From Gp1-AA122 sp035631655 (lineage in GTDB: Bacteria; Acidobacteriota; Terriglobia; Terriglobales; Acidobacteriaceae): a stretch of DNA of 64,000 bases. Where the stretch lies: NCBI GenBank assembly GCA_035631655.1, contig DASQIH010000108.1, forward strand, positions 62,001 through 126,000, in the 5' to 3' direction. The translations under genes were made by a program, and so were the position numbers. Below, one piece after another: positions 1 through 8,342 of the stretch. The notes below the pieces were generated by a model. It saw only the letters and a list, made by a program, of their open reading frames with translations, had not been told where the DNA came from and ran no database searches. Within the stretch, counting starts at the first letter, position 1; every line of letters begins with the position of its first letter.

Positions 1-21
1 CAGCGAGTTCGCGAAAAGATA

Positions 22-95
22 ACCGCCGAGAACGCCGAGGTCGCCGAGCCATTCAGGAGCAAGTTCTTCTCGGCGTGCTCGGCGATCTCGGCGGT
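22..95. repeat. Inverted repeat of CGCCGAG units
   Basis: Two arms (22-48 and 69-95) are reverse complements with 3 mismatches in 27 positions. Each arm holds three CGCCGAG-type heptamers. The element ends 12 bases before the adenosine deaminase start, so it could form a hairpin in the 5' leader. It looks like one of the dispersed palindromic elements of this genome, but no second copy is in the window. Confidence 0.7.
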
Positions 96-107
96 GAAGT
101 CTGAAAC

Positions 108-1124
108 ATGAGTTCGGTCCCAAGTCCCAGCCCGTTCGTTGTTGCTCTTCCCAAGGCTGAGCTGCACTTGCATCTGGAAGGTTCGATCCAACCTCCCACC
201 CTGCTGGAACTGAAGAAGCGGCGCGGATTCGAAAATGCAACTCTCGCCGAAGTCGAGCAGCTGTATCAATATCAGGACTTCAACGGATTTCTCCTTGCCT
301 TCAAGGGAGTCAGTGAACTCCTCAGAACTCCCGAAGACTACGAACTCATTACCTACAAGTTGATGGAGCAGCTCAAGACAGAAAATATTTTGCATGCTGA
401 AGTCTATGTTTCCGTGGGCGTTTGCCTGTGGTGGAAACTGGATTTTGACGCCATCTTCGAAGGTCTGGAACGAGGCCGCGAGCGTGGCGAGCGTGATTTT
501 GGCGAGTCCTTGCTGTGGATTTTTGACGCCGTACGCCACTTCGGGCCAGAACGGGCGCAGAAGGTCGCGGATTTGGCAGTGCGCTACAAAGATCGCAACG
601 TTGTGGGCTTCGGAATTGGTGGAGATGAGCGGCGGGCGGCACCGGAGCTTTTCCGCGATATTTATGGCTATTGCGCTGAGCACGGCCTCCATCTCACCGC
701 TCATGCCGGGGAGACCAGCGGCCCAGAGTCCATCTGGGGCGCACTTAATGTGGGAGCGGAGCGTATTGGCCACGGTTTGCATGCCGGGCAAGATCCCGAA
801 CTGGTTGAGGAACTGTCGAAGCGTCAGATCCCGATCGAGATTTGCCTCACCAGCAACCTGCGCACCGGCTGTTGCACTTCACTTGCTGAGCATCCCGTGC
901 GCAACTACTTTGACCACGGCCTGATGATCACGCTTCACACTGACGATCCGGCCATGTTTCGTACCTCGCTGAACCGGGAGTATCAGCTGGCGCAGAGCGA
1001 CTTTGGTTTTACCGACGAGCATTTGCGGGAGCTGGCGAGAAATTCCTTCGAGGCATCTTTCCTGCCAGCGGAAAAAAAGTTGGAGTTGCTGAATTTGTTT
1101 GACGCCACTGCCTCGCACCGTTAG
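108..1124 (+). CDS. add: Adenosine deaminase
   Basis: Predicted zinc-dependent deaminase converting adenosine to inosine in the cytosol (purine salvage). The 338-residue length fits the family. The N-terminal metal motif HLHLEGS is at residues 20-26, with zinc ligands H20 and H22. HAGE near residue 199 and HTDDP near 276 match the remaining ligands and catalytic residues, and SLNREY follows as in bacterial enzymes. The ATG at 108 directly precedes the conserved N-terminal strand. No strong ribosome-binding site is visible; the leader is occupied by an inverted repeat. Adenine deaminases of the same fold are an alternative that sequence reading cannot fully exclude. The next gene is a secreted amidohydrolase on the same strand, 39 bases downstream. 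Confidence 0.9.
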   Translation: MSSVPSPSPFVVALPKAELHLHLEGSIQPPTLLELKKRRGFENATLAEVEQLYQYQDFNGFLLAFKGVSELLRTPEDYELITYKLMEQLKTENILHAEVYVSVGVCLWWKLDFDAIFEGLERGRERGERDFGESLLWIFDAVRHFGPERAQKVADLAVRYKDRNVVGFGIGGDERRAAPELFRDIYGYCAEHGLHLTAHAGETSGPESIWGALNVGAERIGHGLHAGQDPELVEELSKRQIPIEICLTSNLRTGCCTSLAEHPVRNYFDHGLMITLHTDDPAMFRTSLNREYQLAQSDFGFTDEHLRELARNSFEASFLPAEKKLELLNLFDATASHR

Positions 1125-1163
1125 CCTTACTGCCTTCGTCTCTCTGTGGGGCGGGAGCCGGGG

Positions 1164-2582
1164 ATGAGAACACTCTTCGCTGCGTTCCTTCTGATCAGCA
1201 GTCTGCTTTCAGGCCAGACCAAGCCCGCTGCCGCGCCTGAGATTCTCGTTCTCACCAACGTCAACGTGATTGACAGCCGTACCGGCAACGTCTCGTCCAA
1301 CATGACGGTGGTAATTAAGCACCGCCAGATTGACGCCATCGCCAAAGTGGGCGTGATTGCTCCTTCTCACGGGGTAAAGGTGGTGAACGCCTCGGGCAAG
1401 TACTTGATCCCCGGCTTATGGGATATGCACGTGCACAGTGCAGGCGGTCCAGCCGCCGCATGGGACGCAAAGATCATTCTGCCGCTTTACATTGCCAATG
1501 GAGTTACCGGGATTCGCGACATGGGCGGCGACCCTACCTTGCTGGAGCCAAGAAAGGAAAGCATTGAACGGGGCGAGTTGCTGGGACCTCACATGGTGAT
1601 TGCCGGACCCTTCCTCAACGGCGGCAAGAGCGATGCGCAAACCTTGGGTGTTAACACTCCTGTCGAGGGGCGAGCCGCAGTCGATGCTCTGAAGAAGCGG
1701 AGTGTCGATTTCATCAAGATACTGTCCGGAATCTCGCGGGAGGTTTATTTCGCGATTGCCGAGGAATCGGCAAAACAGAAAATCCGCTTTGCCGGGCATG
1801 TACCAGACTCCGTCAGCGCAGCCGAGGCCGCCGAGGCCGGTCAAAGAAGCATTGAACACCTGAGCGGAATCCTGCTGGCCTGTTCCACCAAAGAAGACGA
1901 TCTGCGCCAGCAAAAGCTAGCGGCGATCATAAAAGAGGACTCGGGGGCTTATGCGGCAGCGGAGATCGAGGAGACGGAGACGTACAGTCCGGAAAAGGCA
2001 CAAAAGCTCTTCACGCAACTGAATGACAGTGCCACGTGGCAGGTGCCAACGCTGATCTGGGATCATACCGCCGGCAATCTCGATGACCTGATGAGTGCGC
2101 CAGATCCCCGTCTGAAGTATGTTCCTGCTTCGGTCGTAAAAGAATGGCAACCTGCCAAGCTGACGAGCCCCAGCCGGCTGGCCCAGGCAAAGAAGATCGC
2201 GGCTGCGCACATTGACGTGGCGCGTGCCATGCAACGCGCGGGAGTTCTCTTGTTGGCCGGAAGCGACGGTCCCGATCCTTACGTGTTTCCCGGTTTCAGC
2301 CTCCACGAGGAACTCGGGCTGCTGGTGCAGGCAGGATTCACCCGAGCCCAGGCACTTCGAGCGGCCACCTTCGAACCGGCAGTGTTCCTGGGCAAGGTGA
2401 GTCAATACGGCTCGGTGGAGAAAGGCAAAGCCGCCGACTTGGTGCTGCTGGATGGCAGTCCGCTCGACGACATCCGCAACACGCGAAAAATCGCAGCGGT
2501 GATTGTAGGTGGCAGATATTATTCTCGGGAAGAGCTGGACAATATGCTGGCCGAAGCAGCGGCAGTAGCGAAGACGGAATGA
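1164..2582 (+). CDS. Secreted amidohydrolase family protein
   Basis: A 472-residue metal-dependent hydrolase of the amidohydrolase superfamily (imidazolonepropionase/prolidase-like group), probably periplasmic. I chose the ATG at 1164 because it opens a clean signal peptide (MRTLFAAFLLISSLLSGQ); an upstream in-frame start at 1146 would add six poorly fitting residues. The composite-domain strand ILVLTNVNVIDSRTG is followed by GLWDMHVHS, the HxH metal motif near residue 90. Later motifs are FAGHVP, RSIEHLSG and LAGSDGPDP, giving the remaining His and Asp ligands. The C-terminal KGKAADLVLLDGSPLDDI is typical of the superfamily. The substrate cannot be read from sequence. It may form a transcription unit with add. 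Confidence 0.85.
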   Translation: MRTLFAAFLLISSLLSGQTKPAAAPEILVLTNVNVIDSRTGNVSSNMTVVIKHRQIDAIAKVGVIAPSHGVKVVNASGKYLIPGLWDMHVHSAGGPAAAWDAKIILPLYIANGVTGIRDMGGDPTLLEPRKESIERGELLGPHMVIAGPFLNGGKSDAQTLGVNTPVEGRAAVDALKKRSVDFIKILSGISREVYFAIAEESAKQKIRFAGHVPDSVSAAEAAEAGQRSIEHLSGILLACSTKEDDLRQQKLAAIIKEDSGAYAAAEIEETETYSPEKAQKLFTQLNDSATWQVPTLIWDHTAGNLDDLMSAPDPRLKYVPASVVKEWQPAKLTSPSRLAQAKKIAAAHIDVARAMQRAGVLLLAGSDGPDPYVFPGFSLHEELGLLVQAGFTRAQALRAATFEPAVFLGKVSQYGSVEKGKAADLVLLDGSPLDDIRNTRKIAAVIVGGRYYSREELDNMLAEAAAVAKTE

Positions 2583-2628
2583 CCTCAGCACGGGCGAACA
2601 CGCCTGTGCCATCGGGAAAGAGTTACTC

Positions 2629-3321
2629 ATGCCCCAGCACATCGGTATCGTCGCTTGCAGCGCGGAAGGGGCCGCGCTCTGCTACCGCACCATCTGCCTG
2701 GAGGGGACGGAGCTGATGGGGCGGCACGCGCACCCGGAAGTCTCGATACATACGCACTCACTCGCGGACTACATGCGATGCGTTGAAGCTAATGACTGGG
2801 CGGGGGTGGCGAGCCTGATGATGTCGTCGGCTGAAAAACTGGCGCGGGCGGGCGCGGATTTTCTCATCTGCCCGGATAACACCATTCACCAGGCTTTCGA
2901 GCTGATTGAGCACCGCTCGCCGCGTCCTTGGCTGCACATCGCCCAGGAGGCAGCCTGCGAGGCGAAACGCTGCCACTACAAGCGGCTGGGCGTGCTGGGT
3001 ACTCGCTACCTGATGGAAGGACCTGTGTATCCGGAGAAATTGAAAGCGGCAGGGCTCGAGTACCGGATTCCCAAGGACAAGGAGCGGGAGCAAATCAACC
3101 AGATCATCTTCGACGAACTGGTGTACGCGCAGTTCACACCCCAGTCCCTGGCGTACTTTACGGAAGTGATTCGAGCCTTGAAGGAAGAAGGCTGCGATGC
3201 CGTGGTTCTGGGCTGCACGGAAATCCCGCTGCTGGTTACGGCGGAGAACTCCCCATTGCCTACCTTGGATTCCACACGGCTGCTGGCGCGGGCGGCACTG
3301 AGAAAGGCGGTCGGCGGATAA
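2629..3321 (+). CDS. Aspartate/glutamate racemase family protein
   Basis: Predicted cofactor-independent amino acid racemase, 230 residues. The N-terminus reads HIGIVACSAEGAALCYR. The central motif LICPDNTIHQAF corresponds to the first catalytic loop, and VVLGCTEIPLLV near residue 196 supplies the second catalytic Cys. In classical aspartate racemases the first Cys lies immediately before Asn-Thr; here it lies two residues earlier (CPDNT), as in a divergent subfamily, so substrate and even racemase activity are inferred. The next gene, an ACT-domain protein, begins 4 bases after the stop, which suggests co-expression and perhaps an amino-acid-sensing role. Confidence 0.82.
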   Translation: MPQHIGIVACSAEGAALCYRTICLEGTELMGRHAHPEVSIHTHSLADYMRCVEANDWAGVASLMMSSAEKLARAGADFLICPDNTIHQAFELIEHRSPRPWLHIAQEAACEAKRCHYKRLGVLGTRYLMEGPVYPEKLKAAGLEYRIPKDKEREQINQIIFDELVYAQFTPQSLAYFTEVIRALKEEGCDAVVLGCTEIPLLVTAENSPLPTLDSTRLLARAALRKAVGG

Positions 3322-3325
3322 ACAC

Positions 3326-3715
3326 GTGAGTCGTCGGCATTTCAGGTACTCTTTGCTGCCGGGAAAATTTGCTATCTGCCGTTTGCCTGCGGATGCGGCT
3401 ATCCCCCTGTGGGTGCTTCGTCCAGGCAAATTCAGTTCGGTCAGTCGTACTGGCGAAGAACTGTCGATCGTATGCGCTGAAGAGTTCGTGCCTCCGGATA
3501 CTAAGGCTGACCGGGGATGGGCATGTTTCCAGCTGGAGGGGCCAATCCCATTCTCGGAGACTGGAGTACTGACTTCGTTTATTCAGCCTTTGTCCGATAA
3601 CGCGATCCCGATTTTCGCAGTTTCTACCTTCGATACGGATTATGTGTTGATCAAAGACGAGTTCGCGGACATGGCCTCAGCAGTTCTACGCGCCTTTGGA
3701 CACGAGCTTACTTGA
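3326..3715 (+). CDS. ACT domain-containing protein
   Basis: A 129-residue cytosolic protein of the ACT-domain (amino-acid binding) type seen as small stand-alone proteins in many bacteria. The N-terminal half contains FAICRLPADAAIPLWV. The C-terminal half contains WACFQLEGPIPFSETGVLTSFIQPLSDNAIPIFAVSTFDTDYVLI, read here in pieces: an ACT core with the typical GVLTS turn and FDTDYVL strand. The start is GTG at 3326, four bases after the racemase stop, so the two genes are probably translated from one mRNA. Ligand unknown; amino-acid sensing is an inference from the fold. Confidence 0.8.
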   Translation: MSRRHFRYSLLPGKFAICRLPADAAIPLWVLRPGKFSSVSRTGEELSIVCAEEFVPPDTKADRGWACFQLEGPIPFSETGVLTSFIQPLSDNAIPIFAVSTFDTDYVLIKDEFADMASAVLRAFGHELT

Positions 3716-3848
3716 CAAATCAGGTGAGCTGGCGTGAATGAGACAACGATAAAAGGAACCCATTCACCCCTTAATTTCCGCAGAACACTGCGTGAAATGA
3801 TGCGCGTAGAGCTTGTCTGTGTTCTAATAGCCAAAATCATTCGCCATC

Positions 3849-4859
3849 ATGCAAGCCAGCCGTAGTCTTCGCCGACAGCTTCGAGCCGTCCAGCGCAACC
3901 TGCGCGGGACAAGAGAAGTTCTGCGCGCATTCGTCTCGACGGAGCACCCCCTGCTGGCGCACCTCATTCCCATTCGGCGCTGTAATCTTGCCTGCAAGTA
4001 CTGCAATGAGTTTGATGACTTCTCCAAGCCGGTGCCGACCGAACTGATGTTCAGGCGCGTGGACAAGCTGGCGGAACTGGAAACAGCGGTGATCACTATC
4101 AGTGGCGGCGAGCCGCTGTTGCACCCCGAGCTGGACGCGATCATTGCGCGTATCCGCCACCATGGCATGGTTGCCGGCCTGATTACCAACGGATACCTGC
4201 TCACCGCGGAGCGTATCCAGCGGCTTAACGATGCCGGCCTGGAGTGGTTGCAGATCTCGATTGATAACGTCACGCCCGACGAGGTCTCGAAAAAGAGCCT
4301 GAAGGTACTGGACAAGAAGCTCCAGCTTCTCGCCGAACATGCCGACTTTCACGTGAACATCAACTCGGTCGTGGGCGGGGGCGTGCGCAACCCGCAAGAC
4401 GCGCTGGTGATCGGCAAGCGCGCCGTCGAGTTGGGTTTCAGCTCGACCATTGGCATCATTCATGATGGCGACGGGCAACTACAGCCGCTGAGCGAAGAAG
4501 AGCGCCAGGTCTACCACGCGATGAAAGACCTGGAGAAGCGGAGTTTCACCCGCATCAATCGTTTCCAGGACAATATCGCGCAGGGTCGTCCCAACCAGTG
4601 GCGCTGCCGCGCGGGCGCGCGATATCTCTATATCTGTGAAGATGGCTTAGTGCACTATTGCTCCCAGCAGCGCGGCTATCCGGCAATTCCGCTGGAGAAG
4701 TACACCATCGAGGACATTCGGAGGGAATACCTGACGGAGAAATCCTGTGCCCCGCATTGCACGGTGTCCTGCGTACATCAGGTTTCCGTGCTGGATGCCT
4801 GGCGTGCCCCGCAGCGGCCTGCGCCTGTGCCTGAAGACGGGCTCGTACAGATCGAGTAG
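3849..4859 (+). CDS. Radical SAM protein with C-terminal Cys-rich region
   Basis: Predicted radical S-adenosylmethionine enzyme, 336 residues. The cluster motif CxxxCxxC is C45-C49-C52 (RRCNLACKYCNEF). ISGGEPLLHPEL, the GGEP SAM-binding motif, lies near residue 80. The C-terminal third carries further cysteines (CRAGARYLYIC, YCSQQ, CAPHCTVSC), resembling a SPASM/twitch auxiliary-cluster region. The order fits the MoaA/PqqE-like group. The N-terminus is basic and helical, with no signal peptide. It is single, with no precursor peptide visible within 130 bases on either side, so a peptide-modifying role is not supported here. The reaction is unknown. Confidence 0.85.
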   Translation: MQASRSLRRQLRAVQRNLRGTREVLRAFVSTEHPLLAHLIPIRRCNLACKYCNEFDDFSKPVPTELMFRRVDKLAELETAVITISGGEPLLHPELDAIIARIRHHGMVAGLITNGYLLTAERIQRLNDAGLEWLQISIDNVTPDEVSKKSLKVLDKKLQLLAEHADFHVNINSVVGGGVRNPQDALVIGKRAVELGFSSTIGIIHDGDGQLQPLSEEERQVYHAMKDLEKRSFTRINRFQDNIAQGRPNQWRCRAGARYLYICEDGLVHYCSQQRGYPAIPLEKYTIEDIRREYLTEKSCAPHCTVSCVHQVSVLDAWRAPQRPAPVPEDGLVQIE

Positions 4860-4884
4860 TTTTCCCCTCAAATTGCCGAGACAC

Positions 4885-4941
4885 AGTGTGGGCCCGGGTC
4901 TTTGACCCGGGCAGGGCGGGTCCGAAACCCGCCTCCACACA
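4885..4941. repeat. Dispersed hairpin repeat, GTGTGG...CCCGGGTC type
   Basis: Two back-to-back hairpins: a CCCGGGTC/GACCCGGG stem followed by GGCGGGT/ACCCGCC, bounded by GTGTGG and CCACAC. It lies between convergent genes (radical SAM and DinB) and could act as a bidirectional terminator. Related copies are at 47634-47661 (the hemH start) and 63740-63780 (inside the hyuB-type gene). Confidence 0.75.
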
Positions 4942-4956
4942 AGTCTTGCCTGGGTC

Positions 4957-5490
4957 TTATTTTTTGGGTTGCGCCGTTGGCGGCAGCAGCCCATTCAACC
5001 GCAAATACATTGCTGCGGCGCCGTAGTGGTCGGCCCAGTCATTAGTGACTGCGATCAGGGCGAATGCGCGTGTACCTTGGCGTCCACCAAAGAGTTCAAC
5101 CATGTCCCCGAGCTTCGAGTCGTCCACTTTGGCAAGAGCTGTATTGCAGAAATCGAACGAGGCCTTCAGCGCTGCCACCAGCTTGTCCTTGCTATCCGTG
5201 TCCTTCAGTTCCTGCCGTTTGGGTGCAGGAAGGTCTGAAATCTTGGCGCATAGATAATTATTCGACTCGGTAATGTGCAGCGTGAGATGCGCGAAGGTCA
5301 TCTGCTGCGGCGTGGGTTTGTAGCTGAACTTATCGGCCGGCATCTCTTCTACCGCGTCGGTCAGCTTCTTCTGCTGGCGGGGAAGAATTTCGCGGACCGC
5401 CGAGGTGACCGGGTTCCGGGCAGGCGTTTGCTGTGCTAGAACGCCGGCCGCGAGAAAGACCAACCAAGAAAGACCGAGTATACGTTTCAC
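4957..5490 (-). CDS. Secreted DinB-family protein
   Basis: A 177-residue protein of the DinB/YfiT-like four-helix bundle family, with a signal peptide (VKRILGLSWLVFLAAGVLAQQ). The start is GTG at 5490, preceded by GGAGGT at good spacing; longer in-frame readings run into unlikely sequence. Candidate metal-binding histidines are in FAHLTLHITE and in NDWADHYG, as expected for this family, which often coordinates a divalent metal. The conserved DKFSYKPTPQQMTFAHL segment is typical of acidobacterial DinB proteins. The biochemical role is unknown. The gene is followed by a hairpin repeat at 4885-4941. Confidence 0.8.
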   Translation of the reverse strand: MKRILGLSWLVFLAAGVLAQQTPARNPVTSAVREILPRQQKKLTDAVEEMPADKFSYKPTPQQMTFAHLTLHITESNNYLCAKISDLPAPKRQELKDTDSKDKLVAALKASFDFCNTALAKVDDSKLGDMVELFGGRQGTRAFALIAVTNDWADHYGAAAMYLRLNGLLPPTAQPKK

Positions 5491-5588
5491 GTGAAGACCT
5501 CCGTGACGCACAGGAAGGATAAACCCGGCGCACCAAGTTAGCCACAGACAGAAAAGATTGATGGGATGCGTGAAGGGTCCACATTTGC

Positions 5589-6356
5589 TCACGAAAACAG
5601 CACAGCCAGCCCAGATCCTAGCAGCTTGTAACCCAGGTACCAGGCCAGCATGATCCCAATCGCAGTCCCGCGCTTTACTTTGCTGTTATACGCGAAACCG
5701 ATTCCGATCAGAACACACGACCAAAGCACGAAGACGTCCAGAGCCGACGCCATGCCGTAGAGGAATTTATTGCCGCTCGGATCCATGAAGTAGGCGGGAT
5801 TAGTAGCGACCGGGTTGCGGATGTTGAAGGCCTCCTTGTCGAGCGAGCCCGACATGCCGCCCGCCATCATCGCAATCATGCCCAGCACGGCATGAAGGAT
5901 GGAAGGCAAGCTTCCGTACGTAACAATCGCCAGTGCAGTCTTGAAGGAAACAGATGCTCCGGCCGCCAGATTAAAGGTGCCCAACAGCACCCCGGCTATG
6001 ACGACAAAAGCACCCAATGCGAACACGGGAGTTGCATACGAGAGGTAGCGCGTCAAATTGGTCGAGAATTGCAACTGCTTCGCCTTCTGATCCGGTGGAA
6101 GCTTCTCGAATTGCTCTGCGCGAGATGATTTTGCGATCTCATTCCGCGTGACCTGGTCGAAGCCCACCTGCCGGTCCACGACATAGATAAACGCGACCGA
6201 AACAATTGAGATCAGGATCCAGGGCACCCACCAACTGGCGTTGCGGCGGAGGTCGGCGAAAGTCTTGCTGGGCGCGATAAAGGTATCAACAATGCGTGCC
6301 CCTTCGGATAATGGCGCGATTTCTGCTACGGGAGTGGGAACCGGCGCGGTGGTCAT
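5589..6356 (-). CDS. YIP1 family membrane protein
   Basis: A 255-residue integral membrane protein with about five hydrophobic segments: WWVPWILISIVSVAFIYVV, YATPVFALGAFVVIAGVLL, TALAIVTYGSLPSILHAVLGMIA, ALDVFVLWSCVLIGIGFAY and a C-terminal pair. The soluble N-terminus has PLSEGARIVDTFIAPSKTF, a common entry into bacterial YIP1-domain proteins. The ATG at 6356 has an excellent AAGGAG ribosome-binding site. It lies downstream of the OppF-type ATPase gene with a 63-base gap on the same strand. No function is established for bacterial members. Confidence 0.82.
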   Translation of the reverse strand: MTTAPVPTPVAEIAPLSEGARIVDTFIAPSKTFADLRRNASWWVPWILISIVSVAFIYVVDRQVGFDQVTRNEIAKSSRAEQFEKLPPDQKAKQLQFSTNLTRYLSYATPVFALGAFVVIAGVLLGTFNLAAGASVSFKTALAIVTYGSLPSILHAVLGMIAMMAGGMSGSLDKEAFNIRNPVATNPAYFMDPSGNKFLYGMASALDVFVLWSCVLIGIGFAYNSKVKRGTAIGIMLAWYLGYKLLGSGLAVLFS

Positions 6357-6419
6357 GCGATCTCCTTGGGAAAACCGTAGGGGCGGATTTTATGCCGGGC
6401 GGCGCAGCGGAAACAAGGG

Positions 6420-7214
6420 TCACCGAACCACGATCTCTGGCGTTGCCGCGAGCAGGCTACGAGTGTACGAATCTGAGGGGCTCCTCGTGATCTGCTCGGT
6501 CTCCCCAATCTCCAGGATCTTTCCTCGATGCATTACCGCGATGCGTGTCGCCAGGTAGCGCACCACCGGCATCGAGTGCGAGATAAACAGGTAGGTCAAC
6601 CCAAAGTCACGCTGGAGTTGCGCGAGCAGGTTCACGATCTGCGCGCCCACGCTGACGTCCAGCGCGGAAACCGGCTCGTCGGCGACGATGAACCTGGGCC
6701 GAAGAGCCAGCGCCCTTGCGATGCCAATCCTTTGCCGTTGTCCTCCGCTGAATTCATGCGGGAAGCGGCGCAGAGCCGACTCTTCCAGACCGACAGCGTG
6801 CAACAATTCGGCAACGCGTGTGCGCCGCGCCGTGCTGCTCATGCGCTCGTGAATAATCAGCGGCTCGGCGATGACATCCTCTACGCGGAAACGCGGATCG
6901 AGAGAACCGAACGGGTCCTGGAAGATGATCTGCATGTCGCGGTGCAGGCGGCGCATCTCGGTGGCGCCTGCAGCCACCAGGTCGCGGCCCTCGAAGCGGA
7001 TGCTTCCGGAAGTCGGCTCAACCAGCCGCAGGATCAAGCGTCCCAGTGTGCTCTTGCCCGAGCCCGACTCGCCGACCAGGCCAAGGGTCTCGCCCTGCTG
7101 GATATCGAGCGACACGTCATCGACAGCTCGCACTTCCCCCTTCGCTCCCCCGCCAAAAATGGATTCGCCAAGAGGAAAGATCTTGGTCAGGTTGCGAATT
7201 TCGACCAATTCCAC
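6420..7214 (-). CDS. Oligopeptide-type ABC transporter ATP-binding protein
   Basis: A 264-residue ATPase subunit of the OppF/DppF group. Walker A is GESGSGKST, the Q-loop region is IIFQDPFGSLDP (the PFxSLxP signature of peptide importers), the ABC signature is SGGQRQRIGIARAL, Walker B is FIVADEPVSALD, and the H-loop is FISHSMPVV. The usual OppF zinc/Cys tail is absent and the protein ends soon after LLAATPE. No permease, partner ATPase or binding protein is adjacent, so this is an orphan subunit that would have to work with components encoded elsewhere. A YIP1 membrane gene follows. Confidence 0.88.
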   Translation of the reverse strand: MELVEIRNLTKIFPLGESIFGGGAKGEVRAVDDVSLDIQQGETLGLVGESGSGKSTLGRLILRLVEPTSGSIRFEGRDLVAAGATEMRRLHRDMQIIFQDPFGSLDPRFRVEDVIAEPLIIHERMSSTARRTRVAELLHAVGLEESALRRFPHEFSGGQRQRIGIARALALRPRFIVADEPVSALDVSVGAQIVNLLAQLQRDFGLTYLFISHSMPVVRYLATRIAVMHRGKILEIGETEQITRSPSDSYTRSLLAATPEIVVR

Positions 7215-7245
7215 GTCGGGATGTTAGCAGCCTTCGAACGAAATT

Positions 7246-7308
7246 CGGCCACGGATTTACACGGACGCAAACGTGGAATCCGTGATGATTCGTGCCAATC
7301 CGTGGCTG
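7246..7308. repeat. CACGGAT dispersed repeat (copy 1)
   Basis: GCCACGGATTTACACGGA on the left and a reverse-complement half (CCAATCCGTGGC) on the right form an imperfect palindrome. It lies between the ABC ATPase start and the DMT transporter stop. Other copies are at 26978, 51066 and 57455. Confidence 0.8.
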
Positions 7309-7310
7309 GT

Positions 7311-8159
7311 TTATTGCAGCGCGATCATGGGCACCGCAGCGAGTGCCGCCAGTATGCCCACTGCTTTCCAGCGCGTGAAGTGTTCTTTCAGGATTAGCCG
7401 GGCCAGCAGGACAGTAATGGCAGGATATAGCGAACTCAGCACGACTGCCGCATCCAGGCGCCCGGTCTGGTCGGCGCGGATGAACAGCAGGGTCCCGGTA
7501 GAATCAAGGCAGCCCGCAAAAATCCCCACGGCAGCGTCTCCAAGGTTGAGTGTTTTCGGACCGCGCCGCGCCAGAACAATGGCCCCGACCATTATCAGTG
7601 ACGCTAACCGTGCATGAGCTGCCGACCAAACGGCGGAACTGTCGCCCGTCTGGTTGATGCAAATAAAAAAACCGGCGAAACCGAATCCTGCCAGCACTGC
7701 CCAGAAGAGGCCCTCCGGGCGGCCCGTACCCCCATCCGGACGCGATATCAGCCAGATGCCGGCTACCGCGAGAACAAAACCGATGACCGGCATCCTGCCA
7801 GGTATCCCTTCCGTGATAATCCCGAACCCGGTCGGAATCGCAGCGGCCAGCACTGCGGCCAGCGGGGCCGTGATTCCCATCTTGCCGGTTGCCAGAGTTC
7901 GATAGAAAACGGCCAGCGCCGTACCGCCCAGAGCCCCGGCAGCCAAAGCCCAGAGTTCGCCGGAAAGCGGCGGGAAGGGAGCGTGCTGGATGAGCGCGAG
8001 GCCAGTCATAAGCACGAAGCCGCTAGCATGCGCCAGCAGGGTAACGACGAAGGCATCAGAACGCTTCGAAGCATAGCCACCGCTGAAGTCGCTAGTGCCC
8101 CAGCACGCGGCAGCCGCCAGCGCAAAACCGGTTGATAGTAGTTGCGTAGATCCGGTCAT
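7311..8159 (-). CDS. DMT/EamA family transporter
   Basis: A 282-residue inner-membrane transporter of the drug/metabolite superfamily. About ten hydrophobic segments are visible in two EamA-like halves. The first begins FALAAAACWGTSDFSGGYA and the second around LFWAVLAGFGFAGFFICINQ. The motifs LAVFYRTLATGKMGITAPLAAV and GTLLFIRADQTGRLDAAVVLSSLYPAITVLLA are characteristic of the repeat ends. Substrate unknown; amino acids, sugars or nucleotide derivatives are all possible. It is transcribed toward the OppF-type ATPase, separated by a CACGGAT repeat. Confidence 0.88.
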   Translation of the reverse strand: MTGSTQLLSTGFALAAAACWGTSDFSGGYASKRSDAFVVTLLAHASGFVLMTGLALIQHAPFPPLSGELWALAAGALGGTALAVFYRTLATGKMGITAPLAAVLAAAIPTGFGIITEGIPGRMPVIGFVLAVAGIWLISRPDGGTGRPEGLFWAVLAGFGFAGFFICINQTGDSSAVWSAAHARLASLIMVGAIVLARRGPKTLNLGDAAVGIFAGCLDSTGTLLFIRADQTGRLDAAVVLSSLYPAITVLLARLILKEHFTRWKAVGILAALAAVPMIALQ

Positions 8160-8246
8160 TTAGGTGAGCCGACGAGCTTAGCATGAGCACTGATTCCAGC
8201 ACTCAGTAGCCAGCCCGACTGCCAAGCGGAAGATGAAGCATGGTGG

Positions 8247-8300
8247 TGTCTTTACTGAGTACTAGGTACTCGGTACTAGGTACTCTGTACTGAGTACTGG
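8247..8300. repeat. GTACT short-period repeat
   Basis: Five or six tandem, degenerate copies of a 7-9 base unit around GGTACT/AGTACT (for example TACTGAGTACTAGGTACTCGG). Each unit is nearly palindromic. It lies in the divergent region upstream of rpe, about 45 bases before its start. Confidence 0.75.
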
Positions 8301-8342
8301 CATGTTAAAATTTCCACAAGGCATTCCTAAGAGAGCTTAGCC

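Noticed and set aside
394..924. Long open frames in alternative frames of add and other genes
   Set aside because: They overlap well-supported genes entirely, have no family motifs and follow from high GC at third positions.
8247..8300. CRISPR array
   Set aside because: Units are 7-9 bases and contiguous, without spacers; a short-period repeat instead.
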